A DNA stretch of 64,000 nucleotides. It comes from Streptomyces sp. TRM70350. GTDB taxonomy: Bacteria > Actinomycetota > Actinomycetes > Streptomycetales > Streptomycetaceae. Below the pieces are notes generated by a model. That model did no database searches. It saw only the letters and a list, made by a program, of their open reading frames with translations, and was not told where the DNA came from. Position 1 is the first letter of the stretch. Every line of letters starts with the position of its first letter. The position numbers and the translations under genes are program-made. Location: positions 97,122-161,121 of the forward strand of contig NZ_JAHUXH010000016.1 in assembly GCF_019219825.1 (NCBI RefSeq). Reading direction: 5' to 3'. Of the stretch, positions 26,036 through 34,018 are shown one piece after another.

Positions 26036-26280
26036 GGCGTGCCGACACCGATGCTCACGGCGGCGGCGCCGGAGGGGGCGGCGCGGGCGGGGGCCATCGC
26101 GACCTGGGCGGCGGCGCGGTGGCGGGGCCGCGGGTGGGCTGGTCGGCGGGCTGCTGGTGGACGGGATGCCGTGGCGGCGGGTGCTGCTGATCAACGTGCC
26201 GGTCGGGGCGTCCTCCTGCTCGGCGTGGCGCCGTGGCTGCCGGGGAGTCGCGTCGGTGTGCCGCTCGCGCGGACGGTGCG
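26036..26280 (+). pseudogene. Fragment of a DHA2-type MFS efflux transporter, frameshifted
   Basis: The three plus frames together read an MFS segment: LTAAAPEGAARAGAIATWAA in one frame, GGLVGGLLVDGMPWRRVLLI then NVPVG in another, and GVLLLGVAPWLPGSRVGVPL in the third. This is the region around membrane segments 4-6 of DHA2 drug exporters, where the LLTDxxxWRWIFLINVPVG-type motif occurs. The N-terminal part and everything after about 85 residues are missing, and at least two frameshifts are needed. It lies opposite the TetR gene, as a regulated pump gene would. Confidence 0.75.
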
Positions 26281-26290
26281 AGGGGCCCAG

Positions 26291-26305
26291 CTGACGTACC
26301 GTCAG
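26291..26305. promoter_or_regulatory. CTGACG-TAC-CGTCAG dyad upstream of the MaoC operon
   Basis: This is a perfect 6-bp inverted repeat, identical to the copy at 29432-29446 on the far side of the operon. It lies 160 bases before the MaoC start and 47 bases before the KstR-type box. A second regulator acting together with the KstR-like protein is inferred. Confidence 0.55.
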
Positions 26306-26352
26306 GAGTCTTCCCAAGTGCGACGGGCTCGGCTATACAGAGTTCGCCGTAC

Positions 26353-26366
26353 TGGAACGCGTTCTA
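26353..26366. promoter_or_regulatory. KstR-type operator before the MaoC-ADH-SDR operon
   Basis: TGGAACGCGTTCTA matches TnnAACnnGTTnnA at all defined positions and is nearly self-complementary (GGAACGCGTTC). It lies 98 bases before the MaoC start. Control by the KstR-like protein encoded at 11010-11651 is inferred. Confidence 0.7.
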
Positions 26367-26464
26367 GAACGGGCGGGTTTCACGGCCTCGTGACGACCTC
26401 GGTGCGGCCGACGGTGCGGACGGTCGCACCGAGGTTCCCAGCCCCGCGAGCATTCAGGAGCCGC

Positions 26465-27322
26465 ATGCCCATCGACGCAGCCAAGGCGCTCGCCGCCGAA
26501 CCCCGGACCGGCGAGATCTCCTGGGCCCCCAAGGACGTCCTGCTCTACCACCTCGGCATCGGCGCCGGCCGCCCGGCCACCGACCCCGACGAGCTGCGCT
26601 ACACCCTGGAGTCCCGCCTGCACGTCCTGCCCAGCTTCGCCACCGTCGCCGGCGCGGGCTCGCCCGGCGTGATCAGCGGACTGTCCATGCCGGGGGTCGA
26701 GGTCGACCTCGCCCGCGTCCTGCACGGCGGCCAGGCACTCCACGTGCACCGGCCGATCCCGGCGACGGGCACCGCGACCGCCACCTCACGCATCGCCGCC
26801 GTGTACGACAAGGGCAAGGCCGCCGTCCTCGTCCTGCGCACCGAGGTCGCCGACGCCGAGGGCCCGTTGTGGACCAACGACGCGCAGATCTTCGTACGGG
26901 GAGAAGGCGGCTGGGGCGGCGAGCGCGGGCCGTCCGCGCGCCTCGGAGAACCGGCCGGGCCGCCCGACCGGACGGTGGAGCGGGCCGTCCGGGAGGACCA
27001 GGCCCTGCTCTACCGCCTCTCCGGGGACTGGAACCCGCTGCACGCCGACCCCGAGTTCGCCAAGGTCGCCGGGTTCGAGCGGCCCATCCTGCACGGGCTG
27101 TGCACCTACGGCATGGCCCTGAAGGCGGTCGTGGACACGCTGCTCGGCGGGGATGTCGCCCGGGTGCGCTCCTACGCCACGCGGTTCGCGGGGGTGGTGT
27201 ACCCGGGCGAGACCCTGCGCATCCGCATGTGGCCGCAGGAGCGGGCGGCGCGGGTCGCCGTGAGCGCGGTCGACCGGGACGACGCGCCGGTCCTCGCCGA
27301 CACGGTCGTTCAGCACACGTAA
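26465..27322 (+). CDS. MaoC-family enoyl-CoA hydratase, Hsd4B-like
   Basis: The 285-residue double hot-dog hydratase probably adds water to a 2-enoyl-CoA in beta-oxidation of a steroid side chain or fatty acid. The start MPIDAAKALAAEP and the segments VLLYHLGIGAG and VYDKGKAAVLVLRTE follow mycobacterial Hsd4B (Rv3538) closely, as I remember it. The catalytic hydratase-2 motif is SGDWNPLHADPEFAKVAGF near residue 190, then RPILHGLCTYGMA. The ATG at 26465 opens a three-gene operon with an alcohol dehydrogenase and an SDR. A KstR-type box and a second dyad lie upstream. Confidence 0.92.
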   Translation: MPIDAAKALAAEPRTGEISWAPKDVLLYHLGIGAGRPATDPDELRYTLESRLHVLPSFATVAGAGSPGVISGLSMPGVEVDLARVLHGGQALHVHRPIPATGTATATSRIAAVYDKGKAAVLVLRTEVADAEGPLWTNDAQIFVRGEGGWGGERGPSARLGEPAGPPDRTVERAVREDQALLYRLSGDWNPLHADPEFAKVAGFERPILHGLCTYGMALKAVVDTLLGGDVARVRSYATRFAGVVYPGETLRIRMWPQERAARVAVSAVDRDDAPVLADTVVQHT

Positions 27323-27349
27323 GGACGGACTCTTGAGGGGAGCCGCACC

Positions 27350-28426
27350 ATGCGCGCAGCCGTACTGCACGAGATCGGCCAGGAGAAACTGGAGATCCTC
27401 GACGACGTCGAGGCGACGGGTTTCGGCCCCGGCAAGGTGAGGATCCGGGTGCGCGCCACGGGGCTGTGCCACTCGGACCTGTCCGCGATGAGCGGGGTGC
27501 TGCCGCAGCCGGCGCCCTTCGTGCCGGGGCACGAGGGGGCGGGCGAGATCGTCGAGGTCGGGGAAGGCGTCACCGGCCTGAACCCGGGCGACCGGGTCGT
27601 CATCTGCTGGCTGCCCGCCTGCGGCGCCTGCCCCGCCTGCACACGCGGCCAGACCCAGCTGTGCCTGGCCGGTTTCATGAACGCGGGCACCCCCAACTAC
27701 CGGCGCACCGCCGGAGACCTCTTCGGCTTCGCCGGCACCGGCACCTTCGCCGAGGAGGTCGTCGTCGACGCCCGCTGCGCGGTGCCCGTCCCGGACGACG
27801 TGCCCTTCGACATCGCCGCCCTCATCGGCTGCGGGGTCACCACCGGGCTCGGCGCCGCGCTCAACACCGCCGACGTGGAGGCCGGTGCCTCGGTCGCCGT
27901 CATCGGCTGCGGGGGCGTCGGCATCTCCGCGATCCAGGGCGCGCGGCTGAAGGGCGCCGCCGAGATCGTCGCCGTCGACCCGGTCGCCGGACGCCGGGAG
28001 GCGGCGCTGAGGTTCGGGGCCACCAGGGCCGTGTCGCCGGACGAACTGGCCGACGCCAAGCAGCAGATCACCGGCGGCGAGGGCTTCGACTACGTCTTCG
28101 AGGTCGTCGGCAGGTCGGCCACGGCCCGCACGGCCTACGAGACCACCCGGCGCGGCGGCACCCTGGTCGTCGTCGGCGCGGGCGCCATGGACGACTTCCT
28201 CCAGCTCAACATGTTCGAGCTGTTCTTCGACGAGAAGCGGATCCTGCCGTCGATGTACGGCGGCGGCGACGTGCTGCGTTCGTACGAGCGGACGATCGCG
28301 CTGTGGCGCGCGGGCCGGATCGACCTCGCGGGCCTGATCACCCACCGGGTGCCGCTCGCCGGGATCAACGAGGCCCTCGACCAGATGCGCACCGGCACCG
28401 CGCTGCGCACCTGCATCGAGATCTGA
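27350..28426 (+). CDS. Zinc-dependent alcohol dehydrogenase (MDR family)
   Basis: The 358-residue enzyme oxidises an alcohol with NAD(P). Catalytic-zinc ligands are in ATGLCHSDLS and GHEGAGEI, the structural-zinc cysteines in ACGACPACTRGQTQLC, and the cofactor loop is VIGCGGVGISAIQGA near residue 185. The C-terminal TYxxx-like GGDVLRSYERTIALW is family-typical. It lies 27 bases behind the MaoC gene and 14 bases ahead of the SDR, so all three are cotranscribed, probably for successive side-chain oxidation steps. Confidence 0.95.
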   Translation: MRAAVLHEIGQEKLEILDDVEATGFGPGKVRIRVRATGLCHSDLSAMSGVLPQPAPFVPGHEGAGEIVEVGEGVTGLNPGDRVVICWLPACGACPACTRGQTQLCLAGFMNAGTPNYRRTAGDLFGFAGTGTFAEEVVVDARCAVPVPDDVPFDIAALIGCGVTTGLGAALNTADVEAGASVAVIGCGGVGISAIQGARLKGAAEIVAVDPVAGRREAALRFGATRAVSPDELADAKQQITGGEGFDYVFEVVGRSATARTAYETTRRGGTLVVVGAGAMDDFLQLNMFELFFDEKRILPSMYGGGDVLRSYERTIALWRAGRIDLAGLITHRVPLAGINEALDQMRTGTALRTCIEI

Positions 28427-28440
28427 GCCGAAGGGGCCGT

Positions 28441-29373
28441 ATGTCACTGCCACTTGAGGGGCTGTCCGCGATCGTCACCGGCGCCGGGCGCGGTCTCGGC
28501 CGGGCCGAGGCACTTCAGCTGGCCCGGCTCGGCGCGGCCGTCGTCGTCAACGACTACGGGCAGCCCGGCCGGGACGGCACGGGCGAGGCCTCGGCCGGCC
28601 CCGCCGAGGAGACGGTCGCCGAGATCCGCGCGGCGGGCGGCACGGCCGTCGCCCACACCGGCGACGTGGCCGACTTCCAACAGGCGGGTGCACTGGTCGA
28701 GTTGGCCGTCAGCAAGTTCGGCAAGCTGGACATCCTGGTCAACAACGCGGGCATCCTGCGCGACCGCATGGTCTTCTCCATGACGGAGGACGAGTGGGAC
28801 TCGGTGATACGGGTCCACCTCAAGGGCCACTTCAACACCACCCGCTTCGCCGCCGCGCACTGGCGGGAGCGGAGCAAGGCGGCGGGAGGGCCGGTGTACG
28901 GGCGGATCGTGAACACCTCCTCGGAGGCGTTCCTCGCGGGCTCCGCCGGGCAGCCCAACTACGCGGCGGCCAAGGGCGGCATCGTCGGCCTGACCACGTC
29001 CACCGCCCACGCCCTCGCCAAGTACGGCGTCACGGCCAACGCCATCTGCCCGCGCGCCCGGACCCGGATGACGGAGGACGTGTTCACCGACGTACCCGCC
29101 ACCGGCCTCGACCCCCTCGCCCCCGAGCATGTCGCCCCGCTCGTCGGCTGTCTGGCCGCACCGGCCGCCGGGCGGATCAACGGGCAGTTGTTCGTCGTGC
29201 ACGGCGGCATGGTGGCGGTCGTGGAACGGCCGCGGGTGGGCGCGAAGTTCGACAGCAAGCAGGACACGTTCACCCACGACGAGCTGGACACGCTGCTCAC
29301 CGCGCACTTCGCCGGGCGAGGGCCGGGGGAGACGTTCGCGGCGGTGGAGGTGCTGGGGCTGCGGCGCGCGTAG
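28441..29373 (+). CDS. Short-chain dehydrogenase/reductase, Hsd4A/3-hydroxyacyl-CoA dehydrogenase-like
   Basis: The 310-residue SDR begins with the NAD-binding TGAGRGLGRAEAL and has NNAGILRDRMVFSM and the SSEAFLAGSAGQPNYAAAKG active site (catalytic Tyr and Lys). DYGQPGRDGTGEAS and the extended C-terminal end match the peroxisomal-multifunctional-protein-like group, to which mycobacterial Hsd4A (17beta-HSD and 3-hydroxyacyl-CoA dehydrogenase) belongs. Expected step: oxidation of the 3-hydroxyacyl-CoA made by the MaoC hydratase two genes upstream. A strong inverted repeat behind it ends the operon. Confidence 0.93.
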   Translation: MSLPLEGLSAIVTGAGRGLGRAEALQLARLGAAVVVNDYGQPGRDGTGEASAGPAEETVAEIRAAGGTAVAHTGDVADFQQAGALVELAVSKFGKLDILVNNAGILRDRMVFSMTEDEWDSVIRVHLKGHFNTTRFAAAHWRERSKAAGGPVYGRIVNTSSEAFLAGSAGQPNYAAAKGGIVGLTTSTAHALAKYGVTANAICPRARTRMTEDVFTDVPATGLDPLAPEHVAPLVGCLAAPAAGRINGQLFVVHGGMVAVVERPRVGAKFDSKQDTFTHDELDTLLTAHFAGRGPGETFAAVEVLGLRRA

Positions 29374-29385
29374 CCGTCAAGCCGC

Positions 29386-29419
29386 GAGGCCCCGCTCACC
29401 CATCGGTGAACGGGGCCTC
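29386..29419 (+). terminator. Terminator hairpin after the SDR gene
   Basis: GAGGCCCCG (29386-29394) pairs perfectly with CGGGGCCTC (29411-29419), and TTCACCG-type bases extend the stem inward. It starts 13 bases after the operon's last stop codon. There is no long U tract, as usual in Streptomyces. Confidence 0.8.
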
Positions 29420-29431
29420 CTGTCCAGCCGA

Positions 29432-29446
29432 CTGACGTACCGTCAG
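29432..29446. promoter_or_regulatory. CTGACG-TAC-CGTCAG dyad behind the SDR operon
   Basis: This site is identical to the one at 26291-26305. It lies after the terminator and overlaps the stop codon of the minus-strand 51-residue ORF. Its position is not that of a classical operator for any visible start, so it could be a regulator loop partner or chance conservation. Confidence 0.5.
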
Positions 29447-29598
29447 GCCGCCGACTCGGTCTGCTGCTCGACCGGCTTGCGGTGCCGGCCGCGAGGAGCC
29501 GACTCGGTGTCCTGTGTCGAGACCGGACCCCGGTGCCGGCCGTGACCGGCGGTGTCCTGGACGTCGGGCAGCGGCTGGGACGTGATGGCGTCGCTCAT
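29443..29598 (-). CDS. 51-residue protein with internal duplication (GRHR repeat)
   Basis: The minus frame from ATG 29598 gives a 51-residue product whose second half is two copies of one unit: GRHRGPVSTQDTESAP and GRHRKPVEQQTESAA. The matching DNA is an imperfect 48-bp direct repeat. The product is very basic in the repeat and has no signal or membrane segment. The ribosome site is weak. It lies 107 bases behind a 409-residue gene of the same strand and may share its transcript. I do not recognise the family; a modified-peptide precursor or a regulatory small protein are both possible. Confidence 0.55.
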   Translation of the reverse strand: MSDAITSQPLPDVQDTAGHGRHRGPVSTQDTESAPRGRHRKPVEQQTESAA

Positions 29599-29705
29599 CG
29601 GAAGAAATTCACCCCGTCAAGATGATCTGTTGCTCACAGCCGGGCGAGTTTAACCAGGACACCTCGGGCCGAATCCAGGCGCACCCGCCAACCGCCACTA
29701 CTTCG

Positions 29706-30935
29706 TTACCTACTTGCCATACGACCGCCCAACGGCGCCTGCTGCAACGGCACCGGACGCGGTGCGGCAGGCGCCGGAGGACCCGGTTCCGACAGCTCCG
29801 CGGCTGCCCGAGCCGTCGAAGCCGCGCCGTCCGGAACCGGATCCCCCGGGCTCGTGTCCCCCCTGCCCCCCGCCTGTGTGCCCCCGGCGCTCGCGCACGG
29901 CTCCTCCCGGGGCACCGCCCACTCCGCCACCCCGCACGGCACCCGCTCCGTGGCGTACGGCAGCCGCAGCACACCGTCCCTCGTCCAGAGCCCGGCGCCC
30001 GCCAACCACCCCTGCGGCGCCGGAAAATGCCGTACCTGACGCTCGCTCGGCCGCCACACGCCCACCCAACTGCCGACCGGGCCGTCGATGCGCAGCGCCA
30101 CCCCGCAGCTCTCCGGCGTCAGCACCTGCCCCGGCTGGATCGCGAACGGCGTCACCGCGCAGTCCCCGGCCGCCCGCAGACACTCCGGGAACCGCACCGG
30201 CAGCGTGCTGCCCAGCACCCCCCAGCCCAGCCGGCCCTCGGCACCGGGGCAGGGCGCGTCGGAGCGGATCAGGAGCAGTCCGCTGTCGGGGTCGGCGAGC
30301 AGCAGCCGGTCGTCGCTGTCGGCGGCGATCTGCAGCAGCGGCGACACCTCGCCGCCGCGCCCGAGGTCCACCACGACCGTCTTGGTGCGGCCGCCGGACT
30401 CCCGGTCCAGGGCCAGCATCCGCCCCGCCCGGTCCAGCCACACCCCGCCCGAGCAGTGCCCGGGGATCTGCGCGACGTGCTCCGGCCCGAAGGCGCCGCC
30501 CGCCACCAGCCACACCGTGCTGGAGTGCCGGTCGACGGCGAGGGCGTAGGACTTGTCGCCGCCCGGCGCGGGCGGCAGCAGCCGCAGCCGGGTGCCGGGG
30601 TCGGCACACTCGACCGCGCCGAGCGGCAGTTCGCCGGTGCCGGGGCCGGTCGGGTAGAGCAGCGAGAAGGCGTGGCGCCCGGCGGCGAGGCGGTGGATGA
30701 GCACCCGGCCGTCGCCCATCGGCTGCACCTCGGTGCCGGGTTCCTCCGGCTGGTTGCCGGGCAGCGGCACGGCGTAGGGCTCGGGACCGTCCAGCGTCCA
30801 GCGCTCCGGGAACCAGGAGTCGCCGCTGCGGGCGAGGCGTGCGGCGTACGCGCCGTCCACCGTGATCACGCAGCCCGGCGGCGGGGAGGGCGCGTCCTCG
30901 TTCCCCGCCGCGGGCTCGACAACACAGGCAGTCAT
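29706..30935 (-). CDS. Protein of unknown function, possible beta-propeller-like repeats
   Basis: The 409-residue protein has no signal peptide. It shows beta-rich repeated units (GRVLIHRLAAGRHAFSLLY, VWLVAGGAFGPEHVAQI, GGVWLDRAGRMLALDRESGG, DRLLLADPDSGLLLIRS) spaced 30-50 residues apart, suggesting a propeller-like fold. A disordered Ala/Gly/Pro-rich tail follows after about residue 345. No catalytic motif is visible. ATG 30935 has a strong site, GGAGGTGACCGAACG. The 51-residue repeat peptide lies downstream on the same strand, so the two may act together. Confidence 0.7.
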   Translation of the reverse strand: MTACVVEPAAGNEDAPSPPPGCVITVDGAYAARLARSGDSWFPERWTLDGPEPYAVPLPGNQPEEPGTEVQPMGDGRVLIHRLAAGRHAFSLLYPTGPGTGELPLGAVECADPGTRLRLLPPAPGGDKSYALAVDRHSSTVWLVAGGAFGPEHVAQIPGHCSGGVWLDRAGRMLALDRESGGRTKTVVVDLGRGGEVSPLLQIAADSDDRLLLADPDSGLLLIRSDAPCPGAEGRLGWGVLGSTLPVRFPECLRAAGDCAVTPFAIQPGQVLTPESCGVALRIDGPVGSWVGVWRPSERQVRHFPAPQGWLAGAGLWTRDGVLRLPYATERVPCGVAEWAVPREEPCASAGGTQAGGRGDTSPGDPVPDGAASTARAAAELSEPGPPAPAAPRPVPLQQAPLGGRMASR

Positions 30936-31202
30936 CGTTCGGTCACCTCCAGCGACGAAGCTAGTTTTCGTACGCACAGGCGGGGAACCGGCCGACGGCT
31001 GCTTCACACGTAAGGGTGGCGGTCCGGCGGTTCCAGTGAGGAAACAGGGGTGGGTGTGCTGGGAGGGGCATCGGCCGACAGCTGCGAAACTTCTCGCGAA
31101 GATCGCCGCAACCATCGATTGAGGAACCACGGCGGCGAGCAACCACGTCCGCGAGAGCGGCGCCGGTTCAGGCGCAGAGAGGGGCCAGGTAGCCTTTCTT
31201 CC

Positions 31203-32060
31203 GTGCCCCGTCTGTCTGAAGTCATCGCCGCGCTGGAGAACCTGTGGCCCGCCGAGCGGGCCGAGTCCTGGGACGCGGTCGGCACGGTCGTGGGCGACCC
31301 CGGCCAGGACGTCACCCGGGTGCTGTTCGCCGTCGACCCGGTGCAGGACATCGTCGACGAGGCGGTGAAGCTGGGCGCCGACCTGCTGGTCACCCACCAC
31401 CCGCTCTACCTGCGCGGTACGACGACGGTGGCGGCGACCCACTTCAAGGGCCGAGTCGTCCACACCCTGATCAAGAACGACATCGCGCTGCACGTCGCCC
31501 ACACCAACGCCGACACCGCCGACCCCGGCGTCAGCGACGCGCTCGCCGGGGCGCTGGACCTGCGGGTCGTACGGCCCCTGGTGCCCGACGTGAGCGACCC
31601 CGACGGGCGCCGCGGCCTCGGCCGTATCTGCGAGCTGGACCATCCGCTGACCGTCCGCGAGCTCGCCGCCCTCGCCGCCGAGCGGCTGCCCGCCACCGCG
31701 CAGGGCATCCGGGTGGCCGGCGACCCCGAGGCCCCGGTCCGCACGGTCGCCGTGAGCGGCGGCTCCGGCGACAGCCTCTTCGACGCCGTACGGGCGGCCG
31801 GGGTCGACGCCTTCCTCACCGCGGACCTGCGCCACCACCCGGCCTCAGAGGCGCGCGCCGCCCACAGTCCCCTCGCGCTGCTCGACGCGGCGCACTGGGC
31901 CACCGAATGGCCCTGGTGCGAGCTGGCCGCCGCCCAGCTCGACGAGATCTCCGACCGTCACGGCTGGGACCTGCGCGTCCATGTCTCGAAGACGGTCACC
32001 GACCCCTGGACCGCCCACGCGGCGTCCAACCCGACACGAACTCCTGGAGCCCCCAACTGA
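31203..32060 (+). CDS. Nif3-like dinuclear metal centre protein
   Basis: The 285-residue protein belongs to the NIF3/YbgI/YqfO hexamer family, which carries a two-metal site of unsettled reaction; GTP cyclohydrolase I-like activity is annotated in some members. Metal-site motifs are THHPLYLRGTT, AVAHTNADTADPGVSDAL and the late AAHWATEWPW. Residues begin PRLSEVIAALENLWPAERAE after a GTG at 31203. The stop overlaps the CTG start of the next gene, and an RNase H/phosphatase follows, a gene order common in actinobacteria. Confidence 0.93.
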   Translation: MPRLSEVIAALENLWPAERAESWDAVGTVVGDPGQDVTRVLFAVDPVQDIVDEAVKLGADLLVTHHPLYLRGTTTVAATHFKGRVVHTLIKNDIALHVAHTNADTADPGVSDALAGALDLRVVRPLVPDVSDPDGRRGLGRICELDHPLTVRELAALAAERLPATAQGIRVAGDPEAPVRTVAVSGGSGDSLFDAVRAAGVDAFLTADLRHHPASEARAAHSPLALLDAAHWATEWPWCELAAAQLDEISDRHGWDLRVHVSKTVTDPWTAHAASNPTRTPGAPN

Positions 32061-32800
32061 ACGCCGCGCCCGCCGACCAGATCCGACTCCTCGACGTCCA
32101 GGCCCTCGACGTCCGCCTCCAGCAACTGGCGCACCGGCGGAGGTCGCTGCCCGAGCACGCCGAGATCGAGTCGCTGACCAAGGACCTCACGCAGCTGCGC
32201 GACCTGCTGGTGGCCGCGCAGACCGAGGAGAGCGACTGCGCCCGCGAGCAGACGAAGGCGGAGCAGGACGTCGACCAGGTGCGCCAGCGCGCCGCCCGCG
32301 ACCAGCAGCGCCTCGACTCCGGGGCCGTCACCTCCCCGAAGGACCTGGAGAACCTCCAGCGGGAGATCGCCTCCCTCGCCAAGCGGCAGGGCGACCTGGA
32401 GGACATCGTGCTGGAGGTCATGGAGCGCCGGGAGTCCGCGCAGCAGCGGGTCGCCGAGCTGACCGAGCGGGTCGGCTCCGTCCAGGGGAAGATCGACGAC
32501 GCCACCGCGCGCCGGGACGCCGCGTTCGAGGAGATCGACGGTGAGGCGGCGTCGGTGACGAAGGAGCGCGAGGTCGTCGCGGGCTCGGTCCCGGCGGATC
32601 TGCTGAAGCTCTACGAGAAGCTGCGCGAGCAGCAGGGCGGCATCGGCGCGGCCAAGCTCTACCAGCGGACCTGCCAGGGCTGCCGCCAGGAGCTGGCCAT
32701 CACCGAGCTGAGCGAGATCCGCGCGGCGGCGCCGGACACGGTGGTGCGGTGCGAGAACTGCCGCCGCATCCTGGTGCGCACCGCCGAGTCGGGCCTGTAG
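32057..32800 (+). CDS. Zinc-ribbon coiled-coil protein (C4-type, DUF164-like)
   Basis: The 247-residue protein is mostly helical coiled coil (about 10-180, IRLLDVQALDVRLQQL onward, with LENLQREIASLAKRQGDLED). It ends in a zinc ribbon with cysteine pairs CQGC and CENC (near residues 205-235). The family is conserved in Gram-positives beside Nif3-like genes; a nucleic-acid or scaffold role is likely. The start is unusual: the only frame-correct start that matches the overlap with the Nif3 stop is CTG at 32057, preceded by GGAG. No ATG, GTG or TTG is available before the conserved part. Confidence 0.88.
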   Translation: MNAAPADQIRLLDVQALDVRLQQLAHRRRSLPEHAEIESLTKDLTQLRDLLVAAQTEESDCAREQTKAEQDVDQVRQRAARDQQRLDSGAVTSPKDLENLQREIASLAKRQGDLEDIVLEVMERRESAQQRVAELTERVGSVQGKIDDATARRDAAFEEIDGEAASVTKEREVVAGSVPADLLKLYEKLREQQGGIGAAKLYQRTCQGCRQELAITELSEIRAAAPDTVVRCENCRRILVRTAESGL

Positions 32801-32812
32801 GGGGCCGCTGCG

Positions 32813-34018
32813 GTGCGGGAGTTCATCGTCGAGGCCGACGGCGGTTCCCGGGGCAACCCCGGGCCCGCGGGCTACGGGGCCGTGGTGATCGACGCGGCGA
32901 CCGGCGAGACGCTGGCGCAGACGGCGGAGTACCTGGGCGTCGCCACGAACAACGTCGCCGAGTACCGGGGACTCCTGGCCGGCCTGCGCGCGGCCCACGC
33001 CCTCGATCCCGCCGCGACCGTGCGCGTCCGGATGGACTCCAAGCTGGTCGTGGAACAGATGTCCGGCCGCTGGAAGATCAAGCACCCCGACATGAAGCCG
33101 CTGGCCATGGAGGCGGGGCGGGTGTTCCCGGTGGGCCGGGTGACGTACGAGTGGATCCCACGCGAGGAGAACCGACGGGCGGACGGCCTGGCCAACGAGG
33201 CGATGGACGCGGGGGCGCGGGGGGAGACGTGGACGCCGTCCCCGGCGGCCCGCGCGGCGCCGGCGGGGCGGTCGCCGGTGGGTACATCTTCCTCTCCGGA
33301 ACCCTCTGCTTCCGCCCCTGTCGCTTCCCCCGCCGACGTGAACGCCGCCCGCAACGTCGCCACCCCCCGCGTCGGATGGGGCGCCCCGGACCTCGGCGCG
33401 CCCGCGACCTTCGTGCTGCTCAGGCACGGCGAAACACCCCTCACGCCGGAGAAGCGTTTCTCGGGCAGCGGCGGCAGCGACCCCTCCCTCTCCGACGTCG
33501 GCCGGGAGCAGGCCGAGCGGGTGGCCGTGGCGCTGGCGAGGCGCGGGACGATTCAGGCCGTCGTCGCCTCACCGCTCGCCCGGGCCCGCGAGACCGCCGG
33601 TGTCGTCGCCGCGCGCCTCGGGCTGGAGGTCGGCATCGACGACGGGCTGCGCGAGACGGACTTCGGCGCCTGGGAGGGCCTCACCTTCGCCGAGGTGCAC
33701 GAACGCCACCCCGACGACCTCAGCGCCTGGCTGACCTCGCCGGACGCCGAACCCACCGGCGGCGGCGAGAGCTTCGCGGCGACCGCCACCCGGATCGCCG
33801 CCACCCGCGACAAGCTGATCGCGGCGCACACCGGCCGCACGGTCCTGCTCGTCACGCACGTCACCCCGATCAAGACCCTGGTACGCCTCGCCCTGGGTGC
33901 CCCGCCCGAGTCCCTGTTCCGCATGGAACTCGCGGCGGCCTCCCTGTCGGTCGTGGCGTACTACGCCGACGGCAACCCCAGCGTCCGCCTCCTCAACGAC
34001 ACCTCTCACCTGCGCTGA
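32813..34018 (+). CDS. Bifunctional RNase H / acid phosphatase
   Basis: The 401-residue fusion is typical of actinobacteria (Rv2228c type). Residues 1-140 are RNase HI: EADGGSRGNPGPAGYGA, NNVAEYRG and RMDSKLVVEQ supply the catalytic acids, and EENRRADGLAN the fourth. After a Pro/Ser/Ala linker (about 145-195), residues 200-400 are a histidine phosphatase with LLRHGETPLT (RHG) and a late histidine in LLVTHVTP. The enzyme removes RNA from RNA-DNA hybrids and may dephosphorylate alpha-ribazole phosphate. GTG 32813 lies 12 bases after the zinc-ribbon gene. Its 3' end overlaps the convergent aldolase by 26 bases. Confidence 0.95.
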   Translation: MREFIVEADGGSRGNPGPAGYGAVVIDAATGETLAQTAEYLGVATNNVAEYRGLLAGLRAAHALDPAATVRVRMDSKLVVEQMSGRWKIKHPDMKPLAMEAGRVFPVGRVTYEWIPREENRRADGLANEAMDAGARGETWTPSPAARAAPAGRSPVGTSSSPEPSASAPVASPADVNAARNVATPRVGWGAPDLGAPATFVLLRHGETPLTPEKRFSGSGGSDPSLSDVGREQAERVAVALARRGTIQAVVASPLARARETAGVVAARLGLEVGIDDGLRETDFGAWEGLTFAEVHERHPDDLSAWLTSPDAEPTGGGESFAATATRIAATRDKLIAAHTGRTVLLVTHVTPIKTLVRLALGAPPESLFRMELAAASLSVVAYYADGNPSVRLLNDTSHLR

